Source of the DNA: an uncultured Erysipelotrichaceae bacterium
GTDB taxonomy: Bacteria; Bacillota_I; Bacilli_A; Erysipelotrichales; Coprobacillaceae
Length of the DNA: 17,128 nt
Assembly: GCA_947573745.1 (NCBI GenBank)
Contig: CANPGX010000005.1
Span: forward strand, 1-17,128
Reading direction: 5' to 3'
Shown: positions 1-8,266 of the stretch, piece by piece
Layout of the letters: the number at the start of each line of letters is the position of its first letter
Position numbering within the stretch: position 1 is the first letter of the stretch
Position numbers and translations under genes: made by a program
The notes under the pieces: generated by a model
Seen by the model: the letters and a program-made list of their open reading frames with translations, nothing else
Told to the model about the DNA's origin: nothing
Databases searched by the model: none

Positions 1-1769
1 TTTTGAATCGTAGTTGGTGTAATACCATGTTCCTGATTATAAGCTTCCTGGATCGTACGACGACGCTTTGTTTCTTCAATAGCCTGATTCATAGAATCTG
101 TCATATGATCAGCATACATGATAACCTTACCTTGCGCATTTCTGGCAGCACGCCCAATGGTTTGAATTAAAGACCGTTCACTCCTTAAAAAGCCTTCTTT
201 ATCTGCATCTAAGATACACACAAGTGATACTTCTGGTAAATCTAATCCTTCTCTTAATAAATTGATACCCACTAAAACATCATACTTTCCTAAACGAAGA
301 TCACGCAAGATTTCCAAACGCTCTAAAGTTTTTGTTTCAGTATGTAAATAAGCTACTTTGATACCTAGATCTTTTAAATAAGCACTGAGATCCTCGGCCA
401 TACGAATCGTTAATGTCGTAATCAAAACACGTTCATTTTTATCAATACGTTGATGAACTTCTGACAAAATATCATCAATTTGGTCTTTAATAGGTCGAAT
501 CTCAATGATAGGATCTAAAAGTCCGGTTGGACGAATAATCTGCTCTACAACTTGATGGCCAACATGTTCTAATTCATAATCTCCTGGTGTTGCGGAAACA
601 TAGATGACTTGATGAATCAGTTGCTCAAACTCTTCGAAACGCAATGGACGGTTATCCAAAGCACTCGGTAAACGGAACCCATATTCCACTAAGGTTTCTT
701 TACGACTACGATCTCCATTATACATGCCGCGGACTTGTGGCAACATGACATGGGATTCATCGACAATCATTAAAAAATCCTTAGGAAAATAATCGATTAA
801 AGTATAAGGACGTTGTCCTTCTGGTCTACCATCAATATGTCTGGCATAGTTTTCAATGCCTGGACACATGCCTACTTCTCTTAACATCTCTATATCATGA
901 CGTGTTCTCTGTTCAAGACGTTGATGTTCTACAAGTTTATTAGCTTCCTTTAAAACGGTTAAACGTGCTTCCAATTCATCTTCAATGGTCTTAGTCGCAT
1001 GAAGCATTTGCTCTTTAGTAGTGACATAACCATAAGCTGGATAGATTGTATATTGTGAATATGAAGAAAGTGTTTTCCCTGTCAATGGATCGACTTCACT
1101 AATACGCTCTACTTCATCGCCAAAAAGTTCAATCCGTATTAACCAACTTTCAGTATGTCCCGGAACAATTTCAATAACGTCACCCCGCACCCTAAATGTC
1201 CCTTTGCTTTGTTCTAGATCATTACGATGGTATTGACGATCCACCAAAAAAGTCAGCAATTCCTTACGATCAATCGTTTGCCCCACACGCACAGAAAAAA
1301 TCATCTCTCGATATTGATCAGGATTACCTAAACCATAAATTGAAGCCACTGAAGCCACGACAATCGTATCATTTCTTTCTAACAAGGAATTCATCGCTGC
1401 ACTTCTTAACATTTCAATTTCATAATTTGTTTTTGCAGTTTTATCAATATAAGTATCACTAGAAGGAATATACGCTTCGGGCTGGTAAAAATCAAAGTTA
1501 GAGACAAAATATTCTACACGATTATGTGGGAAAAATTCTTTTAATTCTGAATAAAGTTGCCCTGCTAAGGTCTTATTATGTGCTAAAACTAACGTTGGTT
1601 TATTCACTTCTTTAATAACATTAGAAACAGTAAAGGTCTTACCAGTTCCTGTTCCCCCTAGTAAGACTTGTTCCTTTTTTCCTGCTTGAATACCCTCAAC
1701 CAAGTGACGAATGGCCTCGGGCTGATCTCCCATAGGTTGATAAGAAGATACAAGTTCAAATTTTTCCAT
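1..1769 (-). CDS. uvrB: UvrABC system protein B (excinuclease subunit B), 3' end cut by window
   Basis: DNA-damage-verifying helicase-like subunit of the UvrABC nucleotide excision repair complex; it receives DNA from UvrA and recruits UvrC. I read 589 open codons from the ATG at 1769 with no internal stop. Visible are the Walker A motif GGTGTGKT near residue 40, the damage-binding beta-hairpin region (FYQPEAYIPSSDTYIDK), the DESH helicase box and the QVIYVSATPG motif. The last visible residues read YNQEHGITPTTIQK, a conserved UvrB stretch, so about 70 residues including the UvrC-binding UVR domain lie outside the window. The start follows a GGAGGTAGAGG ribosome binding site that overlaps the end of the preceding peptidase gene; the 10-base gap implies cotranscription with it. 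In many Bacillota uvrA follows uvrB. Identity is near certain. Confidence 0.97.
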   Translation of the reverse strand, partial: MEKFELVSSYQPMGDQPEAIRHLVEGIQAGKKEQVLLGGTGTGKTFTVSNVIKEVNKPTLVLAHNKTLAGQLYSELKEFFPHNRVEYFVSNFDFYQPEAYIPSSDTYIDKTAKTNYEIEMLRSAAMNSLLERNDTIVVASVASIYGLGNPDQYREMIFSVRVGQTIDRKELLTFLVDRQYHRNDLEQSKGTFRVRGDVIEIVPGHTESWLIRIELFGDEVERISEVDPLTGKTLSSYSQYTIYPAYGYVTTKEQMLHATKTIEDELEARLTVLKEANKLVEHQRLEQRTRHDIEMLREVGMCPGIENYARHIDGRPEGQRPYTLIDYFPKDFLMIVDESHVMLPQVRGMYNGDRSRKETLVEYGFRLPSALDNRPLRFEEFEQLIHQVIYVSATPGDYELEHVGHQVVEQIIRPTGLLDPIIEIRPIKDQIDDILSEVHQRIDKNERVLITTLTIRMAEDLSAYLKDLGIKVAYLHTETKTLERLEILRDLRLGKYDVLVGINLLREGLDLPEVSLVCILDADKEGFLRSERSLIQTIGRAARNAQGKVIMYADHMTDSMNQAIEETKRRRTIQEAYNQEHGITPTTIQ

Positions 1770-1779
1770 CCTCTACCTC

Positions 1780-3210
1780 CTACTCTAAACTATCTAACAT
1801 CTTTTGATAAGTCACATCATGCTCACTTAAGTAAAGTAAGACTTGTACAATTAATTGATCATGATCTTCATTAGAATACACGCCATCCACTTTTAACTGT
1901 TGATCACTTTCAAATTGTTGAAGGGCGGTTTCTGTAGCATGATCAAAATAACCATCTTCTCTTAGCGAGCCATAACCTAACATATTTAACATTTTCTGTA
2001 ATGAAATCGTTAATTCATCAACACTATCATAAGCTAGATCATGTTCTAAATTTCTTGTGGTAATATCATCGGTATCTATTTGTTCTACTTCAATATCAGG
2101 TATTAACCCTTCTTTATGGATACATTTTCCACTTGGTAGTAACCATCGTGCATACGTATATTTAATCACACTCAGATCACTTAATGTTTCATTGATCTGA
2201 GCAATCCCTTTTCCATAAGTCGTTTCTCCAACCAATTGGTACTTCAAAACTTCTTGTAAAGCCCCTGCTACCACTTCAGAAGCACTGGCAGAGTAATCGT
2301 TCACTAAAATATATCCTTGATCAAAATGATAAAAATCTGCATTATCACTACGATAAGCTACAGCCTCTTTATCCTTTTCTTCAAGATAATACATAATCTG
2401 TCCCTTAGGCAATAATAAATTCAAAATGCCTTCAGCAGCACTTAAGTATCCTCCTGTATTATTTCGTAAATCAATCACCAGTGTTTTAATATCTGCTTGC
2501 TTAAACATCTCTAGAGCTTCTTTAAAACGTTGCGCTGTCATTTGACCAAAGGTAGAAACCTGAATAAAACCAAAGCGATGTCCTTGTTCTTCTCTGATCA
2601 TATACATACATGAGCCATCAATGGTACGACGAACAATGTCGACTTCTTGCTCTTTTGCATCATGTAAATAGCGAATCTTAACCGCCACACCTTCTTCACC
2701 TTGAATCAGTTTTGCGATTTGAGTAGCATTCATTCCTTTTATAGGCGTTCCATCCACTTGGATGATGATATCACCAGCGACTAAACCTGATGTCTTGGCT
2801 GGTGAACCTTCTGAAACAGCCGTAATCAATCCACCTTGATCAATGACTCTTAAAGAGACACCAATACCAATCACACTTCCATTGACATTAGAAGTATAAT
2901 CTATCCATTCATCACGTGTATAATAATCAGAATAAGGATCATTCAATTCTTTTAAAAGGCCTTGAATACTTAAAGCATCATAATTGATTTCACGATCTTC
3001 AACATCTAACCACGTCTTCTTTAAAATTTCTAATACTTCATCATAGACACTTTGATGAACTTGGGGTTGTTTATCTTGTCGATAGTTTGCTAAGCCATAT
3101 CCTGATAAAAAGCCAATAATTAAAGCTAGGACGATGCCTATAGAAACAACGACCTCTGCTATATGATTTTTTTTCTTATTGATTCTTTTAGGTTGATGAT
3201 TTTGTTCCAT
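1780..3210 (-). CDS. ctpB: S41 family C-terminal processing peptidase with PDZ and peptidoglycan-binding domains
   Basis: Membrane-anchored serine protease of the CtpA/CtpB/Prc family, acting outside the membrane on C-terminal tails of exported proteins. Order of parts: a short basic cytoplasmic tail, one membrane helix at about residues 18-42, a PDZ domain at about 110-190 (GVSL, GSPA, GDII signatures), the S41 catalytic domain at about 210-375, and a C-terminal peptidoglycan-binding-type repeat at about 400-450 (LQKMLNMLGYG ... DGYFDHATETALQQF). The Ser-Lys-Gln active site is seen as SASAS (Ser309) and TYGKGIAQ (Lys334, Gln338), matching my recollection of B. subtilis CtpB numbering. Length of 476 residues is normal. 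The ATG follows a GAGGTGAG ribosome binding site. Lying next to the ftsEX/hydrolase genes, as ctpB does in B. subtilis, it fits envelope and division proteolysis; the exact substrate is unknown. ctpA is an alternative name. Confidence 0.93.
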   Translation of the reverse strand: MEQNHQPKRINKKKNHIAEVVVSIGIVLALIIGFLSGYGLANYRQDKQPQVHQSVYDEVLEILKKTWLDVEDREINYDALSIQGLLKELNDPYSDYYTRDEWIDYTSNVNGSVIGIGVSLRVIDQGGLITAVSEGSPAKTSGLVAGDIIIQVDGTPIKGMNATQIAKLIQGEEGVAVKIRYLHDAKEQEVDIVRRTIDGSCMYMIREEQGHRFGFIQVSTFGQMTAQRFKEALEMFKQADIKTLVIDLRNNTGGYLSAAEGILNLLLPKGQIMYYLEEKDKEAVAYRSDNADFYHFDQGYILVNDYSASASEVVAGALQEVLKYQLVGETTYGKGIAQINETLSDLSVIKYTYARWLLPSGKCIHKEGLIPDIEVEQIDTDDITTRNLEHDLAYDSVDELTISLQKMLNMLGYGSLREDGYFDHATETALQQFESDQQLKVDGVYSNEDHDQLIVQVLLYLSEHDVTYQKMLDSLE

Positions 3211-3234
3211 ACGCTCACCTCGTTTTCATATCAT

Positions 3235-3263
3235 ATCATATTTTCTCACAATATTTTAGTAAA
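3235..3263 (-). promoter_or_regulatory. Probable sigma-A promoter for ctpB–uvrB
   Basis: On the minus strand TTTACT (-35, 3258-3263) and TATGAT (-10, 3235-3240) are separated by 17 bases. The -10 has five of six consensus bases and the -35 four of six. It lies just after the terminator of the preceding operon and about 25 bases before the ctpB start, exactly where a promoter is needed. A second TATGAT overlaps at 3230-3235 as an alternative. Confidence 0.55.
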
Positions 3264-3280
3264 ACTCTCTTTTTTCTTCA

Positions 3281-3311
3281 AAAACAAAAAAGAGGCCTTA
3301 TTTCAGCCTCT
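3281..3311 (-). terminator. Rho-independent terminator of the ftsE–ftsX–M23 operon
   Basis: On the minus strand AGAGGC (3306-3311) pairs with GCCTCT (3291-3296) around a nine-base loop and is followed by TTTTTGTTTT. It begins nine bases after the stop codon of the M23 peptidase gene. Confidence 0.85.
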
Positions 3312-3320
3312 ATGATTCAT

Positions 3321-4661
3321 CTAAAAACGACTTCCCATACTGACACCATATGTTGCACTGACATTTTGTTGACATACAGGTCCTCTAACATCACAACGAT
3401 TTAAATAACGTGCAGCACTATTTGAACCTAATCCAAAAGTTGAACCATATCGTGCATAGTATGCTGCGCCTTCTTCCAAGGACATACTTCCTAGATTAAC
3501 AATTTCCATATGTAAATGTGGCCCCGTTGTTTGACCAGAATTTCCTGAATAACCGACTGTTTGTCCTTTCGTCACAACCACACCAGAACGAATACCACTG
3601 ACAGAGGTCTGGTTAAAATGATAATACTTAATACCATAAGTATAACCATCTATACTGACAAGCATAATTAAATAGTTTCCACGTCCACCATTACATGTGC
3701 TTCCATAATGATAACCACTTGGTGATGGACAACCTGTTCCAGAATAATAGAGAATAACACCATTTCCAGGAGCTAATACAGGAGTTCCCTGACTGACACC
3801 TACATCCATCGCTAGATGGTATGCACCACTAGGATAAAAGTACCCTACTGATGTCACAACACCTGATGTGACTGGTTTTCCCCATGAACTCGATGATGGA
3901 ACATCAGCAAAATTAATAGAACTCAAATTACTATTAATCGCATTGATTTCATCTTGATATTGAGCACTTTGCGTATAAGCTTCTTCTAACTGGTCAGCCA
4001 GTTTTTCTGCTTCTTCTTTATAAGTAGCCAATAAAACTTCTTGTTGTGATTTTAACGCCACCAAACTCTCTTTAGAGTTTTCCGCATCTTGCTTATCTTT
4101 TTCAACCTGTAATTTATCATCAACTAAACTACGAATGAGTTCTTTATCATAACTTGTAATTTCGTTAATACCTGAAATACGGGAAAATAAATCTTCAAAA
4201 CTAGACGCTCCCATAATAAATTGAGCATACATATTACTATTGACATAAGACTGCATAGCATACATACGTTCTTTGACAAGATTGTCTTTCTCTTTGATAC
4301 TATTTTCTAGATTGGTAATGCTTGTTTCTAAATAAGTAATCTGCTCTTCCACTAAAGCAATTTCACCATCAATTTCATTAAGGCGTGCAGTAATTTTCTC
4401 CATATTGTCTTTAGCATTTGCTATCGCTTCCTTGGTATCGACAATATTATCTTTAATAGAACTATTTTTATCGGATAGATATTCCTTAAATTCATTACAT
4501 ACAGCAATATCTCCTTTAGCTAAATTGGGTGAAGCACATTTATTAAAATATTCTGCTTCCTTACCTTCAAAATCTGTAGCATTAACCACAAAGGAATTCT
4601 CTGTAACAACACCGACCAAACCTAAAGAAATCGCTAGAATAAATATTTTGATCTTTTTCAT
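3321..4661 (-). CDS. Secreted M23 (LytM-type) peptidoglycan hydrolase with coiled-coil domain, FtsEX partner type
   Basis: Exported murein endopeptidase resembling the PcsB/CwlO/EnvC class that FtsEX activates at the cell surface. A signal peptide covers about residues 1-29. A long coiled coil (about 67-245), rich in Lys, Glu and Leu and with a central hinge near 140-170, is followed by a Ser-rich linker and an M23 domain (about 260-390). Zinc ligands and catalytic residues are visible: His282 and Asp286 in HLAMD, His348, and His382/His384 in PHLHMEI, so the enzyme looks active. It starts one base after the ftsX stop; the AAGGAGG site (4678-4684) is 16 bases from the ATG, unusually far, so translation may be coupled to ftsX. 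Six cysteines form three close pairs (42/55, 311/323, 423/430), suggesting disulfides. Length of 446 residues fits a coiled coil plus catalytic domain. Partnership with FtsEX is inferred from gene order. Confidence 0.9.
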   Translation of the reverse strand: MKKIKIFILAISLGLVGVVTENSFVVNATDFEGKEAEYFNKCASPNLAKGDIAVCNEFKEYLSDKNSSIKDNIVDTKEAIANAKDNMEKITARLNEIDGEIALVEEQITYLETSITNLENSIKEKDNLVKERMYAMQSYVNSNMYAQFIMGASSFEDLFSRISGINEITSYDKELIRSLVDDKLQVEKDKQDAENSKESLVALKSQQEVLLATYKEEAEKLADQLEEAYTQSAQYQDEINAINSNLSSINFADVPSSSSWGKPVTSGVVTSVGYFYPSGAYHLAMDVGVSQGTPVLAPGNGVILYYSGTGCPSPSGYHYGSTCNGGRGNYLIMLVSIDGYTYGIKYYHFNQTSVSGIRSGVVVTKGQTVGYSGNSGQTTGPHLHMEIVNLGSMSLEEGAAYYARYGSTFGLGSNSAARYLNRCDVRGPVCQQNVSATYGVSMGSRF

Positions 4662-4662
4662 A

Positions 4663-5528
4663 CTAGAATTTCAAGAACCTCCTTACAGATAAATAACTAC
4701 CAATTAAGCCCACACCACTACCTAAACCAGCCAGAATAGCAGATAACTGATAAATAAATGGTAACGGTGGTCTTAAAGTAAAGAGAGCTGAAAAGAAAAT
4801 GCCTTGACTGTTCACATAAATGGTCTGATAGCCATAATAAAGCACAACAACAGGAACAATAGCCCCAATAAAACCAATGATCACACCTTCAAGCATGAAT
4901 GGAATACGAATAAACCAATTGGAAGCCCCTACCATACGCATGATACTGATTTCAGTTTCTCTTGAAGTAATCGTAATTTTAATCGTATTCATGATCATAA
5001 AGAGGGCTAAGATCGTTAAACCAGCAATAAAGATGGCTCCACCATTACGGACTGTTTCTAATCCTTCAACAAGATCACTGGTCGTACGTCCACCATAGTT
5101 GACATCATGAACTCCTACAAGACTTTCGATTTGTGATGAAATGCTTTCCATTTCATTAGGATTGGCTGCTTCAATAATAAAAGCAGAGCCTAAAGGATTG
5201 TCTTCCCGATAAGATTCAAAAAGTTCTGATCCTTCTTCACCATAGCCTGCAATCAAACGATCTAACTCTTGATCTTTTGTAGAAAAAGTGACAGAAGCAA
5301 CATGATTGATCTTTTCAATCTCCGATTGAATCGATACGATGTCCTCATCACTCACATCACGCTCAAGTTTGACATAAATCTTTAAAGAATCTTCCACATG
5401 ATAGGTCATATCTTCAACATTGACAGCAATAATCCCCACGACCCCAATGAGTAATAATGTATATTTTGAAATGCTGTTTTTATATGTTTAGGAAAATTTT
5501 TAATACAACTGACTAGCTCTCGTGCCAT
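4663..5528 (-). pseudogene. ftsX: Cell division protein FtsX, broken by a frame change in the first membrane helix
   Basis: FtsX is the four-helix permease-like partner of FtsE and passes its ATPase cycle to an extracellular hydrolase. The true start is the ATG at 5528, after AGGAGGG and overlapping the ftsE end by 16 bases; it reads MARELVSCIKNFPKHIKTAFQNI and then leaves the family frame. The rest of FtsX (TLLLIGVVGIIAVNVEDM onward, the extracellular loop, three further helices and the MRMVGAS motif) is in the -1 frame and open from a GTG at 5439 to 4663. Compared with B. subtilis FtsX from memory, about 16 residues of the RN–WMT–ASV type are missing where the frame changes, so an internal deletion of about 49 bases explains both. 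Alternatively one A was lost from the AAAAA at 5479-5483, giving HIKNSISKYTLLL, but then helix 1 is short. Either a real mutation or an assembly error. Confidence 0.8.
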
Positions 5529-6205
5529 GAAACATACCCTCCTGCACTTGTGTCAGAAGTGACACAGCCATTTTCTATTAAAATTGTTCTCTTACGATAA
5601 GATTGAACAATATCACGATCATGCGTAACGACTAATACGGTCGTTCCTAATCGATTGACTTCATCTAATAATTCAATAATGCCTTTTGATGTTTCTGGAT
5701 CTAAGTTTCCAGTAGGTTCATCGGCAATCAATACTTTAGGACGATTAACGATGGCTCTGGCAATCGCTACACGCTGCTGTTGTCCACCAGATAGTTGATG
5801 TGGAAAAGCATTAGCCTTATCTTCCAACCCTACTAATTCTAAAGTCGATAAAACTTTTCTTCTGATTTCTTTTCTAGGGGTATCGATGACTTCTAAAGCA
5901 AAAGCAATATTCTCAAAGACAGTTTTCTTTGGAAGCAAACGATAATTTTGGAATACAACGCCAATATTTCTTCTAAAATAAGGCACTTTGCGATTTTTAA
6001 TTTTAGAAATATCCCGATTGGCAACAATCACTTTTCCAGAAGTGGGTTTCTCTTCACGATATAATAACTTAATAAAAGTACTTTTACCAGCACCAGTAGG
6101 TCCGATAACATAGACAAATTCACCTTCGTCAATCGTTAAATTCATTTCACTTAAGGCTTTAACACCTGTTTTATAAACTTTGGTTACTCCAATGAGTTTT
6201 ATCAT
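5513..6205 (-). CDS. ftsE: Cell division ATP-binding protein FtsE
   Basis: Cytoplasmic ABC-type ATPase that pairs with FtsX to control peptidoglycan hydrolysis during division or elongation. All motifs are intact: Walker A GPTGAGKST (35-43), Q-loop VFQNYRLLP, signature LSGGQQQR, Walker B VLIADEPTGNLD and the switch His in VVTHD. Length is 230 residues, the family norm. I place the start at the ATG at 6205, nine bases from AAGGAG (6215-6220); an in-frame TTG at 6214 almost abuts that site and is rejected. The gene overlaps ftsX by 16 bases, the usual coupled arrangement. It is the first gene of its own transcription unit, starting from an extended -10 promoter in the tail of the preceding terminator. 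Confidence 0.96.
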   Translation of the reverse strand: MIKLIGVTKVYKTGVKALSEMNLTIDEGEFVYVIGPTGAGKSTFIKLLYREEKPTSGKVIVANRDISKIKNRKVPYFRRNIGVVFQNYRLLPKKTVFENIAFALEVIDTPRKEIRRKVLSTLELVGLEDKANAFPHQLSGGQQQRVAIARAIVNRPKVLIADEPTGNLDPETSKGIIELLDEVNRLGTTVLVVTHDRDIVQSYRKRTILIENGCVTSDTSAGGYVSWHES

Positions 6206-6225
6206 TTTTATCAACTCCTTGTTCC

Positions 6226-6234
6226 ATTATAACA
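6226..6234 (-). promoter_or_regulatory. Extended -10 promoter for ftsE
   Basis: Minus-strand TGTTATAAT is a perfect extended -10 (TGn plus TATAAT). No good -35 is seen 17 bases upstream, where the terminator hairpin lies. The predicted transcription start is near 6219, which would put the AAGGAG site at the very 5' end of the message; this tight fit keeps confidence moderate. Confidence 0.45.
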
Positions 6235-6235
6235 C

Positions 6236-6262
6236 AAAAAACGACACAATAGCTAGTGTCGT
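6236..6262 (-). terminator. Rho-independent terminator after yitT (secA–prfB–yitT unit)
   Basis: On the minus strand ACGACAC (6256-6262) pairs with GTGTCGT (6241-6247), seven base pairs around an eight-base loop, followed by a run of T. It lies 29 bases past the yitT-family stop codon. Confidence 0.85.
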
Positions 6263-6291
6263 AACAAATAAATCAAAATTGGAAATTTTCG

Positions 6292-7152
6292 TTAAAGATC
6301 AATGTCTGGCAGGGTAAACCCTCGCCCTTTTACACTATGAATAGGGGTAATAATGATAAACGCAGTTGGATCTATCGCCTGTACTAAATCATTTAAAGCG
6401 CCAACTTGTCGCGGTGATACAACCGATAACACAGCGAGTTGATCATGGAGATGATAACCCGTTTTCACTTTCATCAAAGTGACTCCACGAAGTAATTTTT
6501 TCTGTATCGTTTGTGAAATTTCTTCATAGGCAGGAGAAATAATCATCACTTGTGACTGACTTTCTCCTAAGATCATCACACGATCCATGGCATAGGTTGA
6601 AATCAACAAAAGAATAATACCATAAAGAATCTGTTCCGTATTAGAAAATGGCAATTGAAACAACAAAATGAAAATATCAAAAACCCATACCATGGTAGGA
6701 ATAGGATAACCCCACTTTTTATTGATGATGACAGGAGGAATATCCATACCACCAGTACTAGCACCTACCCTTAAAACCAATCCCACTCCAACACCGACTA
6801 AAAGACCGGCATAAATGGTCGATAACAGCATATCTTCGGTAAGATGTTGTAGGTATGCTATTTCTGACAAAAAACTCAAGAATAATGGATAAATGATCGT
6901 ACTGATCAATGTTCCTAAAGCAAATTTCTTACCCAGAAAAAGATAGCCTAAAATGAAGAAAAACACATTGAGGATAGCGACGCAAATAGCCAGATCAAAA
7001 CCTAAAAAATGTTGCATAATCAAACCTAACCCGGTAGCACCGCCCATAATCACACCGGTTGCCTCTACAAAAGCTACGATACCTAAAGCCAATAAAAAAT
7101 TACCTATAAAAATACATAGCGTACGTAAAAATAGAGAATTATTCAGCCTCAT
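6292..7152 (-). CDS. YitT family integral membrane protein with C-terminal DUF2179 domain
   Basis: Multipass membrane protein of unknown transport or signalling role. The N-terminal about 190 residues hold five or six hydrophobic helices with the family's glycine-rich signatures (EATGVIMGGATGLGLI and LRVGASTGGMDIP). The C-terminal about 80 residues, from VMIISP to the end, form the soluble DUF2179 domain seen in YitT/YpjC/YqfU proteins. I choose the ATG at 7152, six bases after AGGAGG; a GTG three bases earlier is also possible. It overlaps the prfB end by 14 bases, so it is the last gene of the secA–prfB–yitT unit, a position usually empty or held by ftsE in relatives. Family assignment is firm; function is not known to me. 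Confidence 0.88.
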   Translation of the reverse strand: MRLNNSLFLRTLCIFIGNFLLALGIVAFVEATGVIMGGATGLGLIMQHFLGFDLAICVAILNVFFFILGYLFLGKKFALGTLISTIIYPLFLSFLSEIAYLQHLTEDMLLSTIYAGLLVGVGVGLVLRVGASTGGMDIPPVIINKKWGYPIPTMVWVFDIFILLFQLPFSNTEQILYGIILLLISTYAMDRVMILGESQSQVMIISPAYEEISQTIQKKLLRGVTLMKVKTGYHLHDQLAVLSVVSPRQVGALNDLVQAIDPTAFIIITPIHSVKGRGFTLPDIDL

Positions 7153-8266
7153 CACGGTCCTCCTTTTGTAGCATCCATTTTAAATAAGCATAAACAAAGT
7201 CATCTAAATGACCATCCATCACACCTTGGACATCACTTGTTTCATAACGACTACGAACATCTTTTACTAATGAATAAGGTTGAAAAACATATGAACGAAT
7301 TTGTGATCCCCATTCAATAGATTTAGCTTCCCCTTTAATAGCGTGTAATGCTTGTTCTTTCTTTTCAAGTTCTAATTGATACAATTTGGATTTTAACATC
7401 TTTATGGCCTGTTCTCGGTTTTGAATCTGAGAACGTTGACTTTGACAAGTTACCACAATATTGGTTGGTAAATGAGTAATACGAATGGCTGAATCCGTTT
7501 TATTAATATGCTGTCCTCCCGCCCCGCTAGCACGGTACGTATCAATACGAATATCTTCATTCTTTAATTCTACTTCTAAACTTTCTTCTTCAAATTGAGG
7601 TGTCACATCAACAGAGGCAAAAGAAGTGTGTCTTCTTTTATTGGCATCAAAAGGTGAAATACGCACAAGACGATGAACACCTTTCTCTGATTTAAAATGA
7701 CCATAAGCATGCTCCCCTTTGACAAGAAAGCTTACAGACTTAATACCAGCTTCTTCACCATCTAAATAATCTTGAACTTCTATTTTAAAGCCTTTCTCTT
7801 GGCTATAGCGTGTATACATACGATAAAGCATCTCTGCCCAGTCCTGACTTTCTGTTCCCCCGGCACCTGGATGAATATCGATTAAAACATTTAAATGATC
7901 ATAAGGTCCAGAAAGTAACATCTCCTTTTCAAATGCCTGTTGAAGTTGTTGATAACTCAAATAATCCTCTTCTAAAATTTGACTGAACTCATCATCTTCC
8001 GTTTCTTTGACCAATAAGAATGTTTCTTCTAAAGAGGTCAGCTTTTCTTCTAATTCATGGTATGTTTCTACAATCTTCTTATAAGTTGATAACTGATGAT
8101 AAAGCTGTTTGGCGTGACTGGCATCTTGCCAGAAATCTTCTTTTAATGTTTGATGGGTTAAATAATCAATTTCTCTTTCTTTACCTGCAATATCTAGATA
8201 TTGACAAGCTTCTTTGATAAATAAATGGGCTTTTTCAAGCCCACTTTTAATTTCATAAAGTTCCAT
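7139..8266 (-). CDS. prfB: Peptide chain release factor 2
   Basis: RF2 recognises UGA and UAA stop codons in the ribosomal A site and triggers peptide release. The SPF recognition tripeptide is at 204-206 and the catalytic GGQ at 250-252 (SGAGGQHINKTDSA); the length of 375 residues is full size. Most bacterial prfB genes contain a CTT TGA C programmed +1 frameshift near codon 25. Here that place reads TAT CTA GAT ATT (Tyr-Leu-Asp-Ile, codons 23-26) in one open frame, so feedback control by frameshifting is absent. The ATG overlaps the secA stop codon (TAATG), with AGGTGG ten bases upstream inside secA, indicating coupled translation. The secA–prfB order is typical of Bacillota. Confidence 0.97.
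   Translation of the reverse strand: MELYEIKSGLEKAHLFIKEACQYLDIAGKEREIDYLTHQTLKEDFWQDASHAKQLYHQLSTYKKIVETYHELEEKLTSLEETFLLVKETEDDEFSQILEEDYLSYQQLQQAFEKEMLLSGPYDHLNVLIDIHPGAGGTESQDWAEMLYRMYTRYSQEKGFKIEVQDYLDGEEAGIKSVSFLVKGEHAYGHFKSEKGVHRLVRISPFDANKRRHTSFASVDVTPQFEEESLEVELKNEDIRIDTYRASGAGGQHINKTDSAIRITHLPTNIVVTCQSQRSQIQNREQAIKMLKSKLYQLELEKKEQALHAIKGEAKSIEWGSQIRSYVFQPYSLVKDVRSRYETSDVQGVMDGHLDDFVYAYLKWMLQKEDRDEAE

Noticed and set aside
1196..1462. Plus-strand open frames inside uvrB, ctpB, M23, ftsX, prfB and others
   Set aside because: They lie opposite well-recognised genes, have no ribosome binding sites and read as low-complexity shadows of the real frames.
5474..5490. Programmed -1 frameshift or transcriptional slippage in ftsX at the A run
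   Set aside because: The run has only five A residues, and the simple slip leaves a first membrane helix about 16 residues shorter than in the family; a deletion explains more. Not fully excluded.
6206..6214. TTG at 6214 as the ftsE start
   Set aside because: It would directly abut the AAGGAG site, leaving no spacing; the ATG at 6205 has nine bases.
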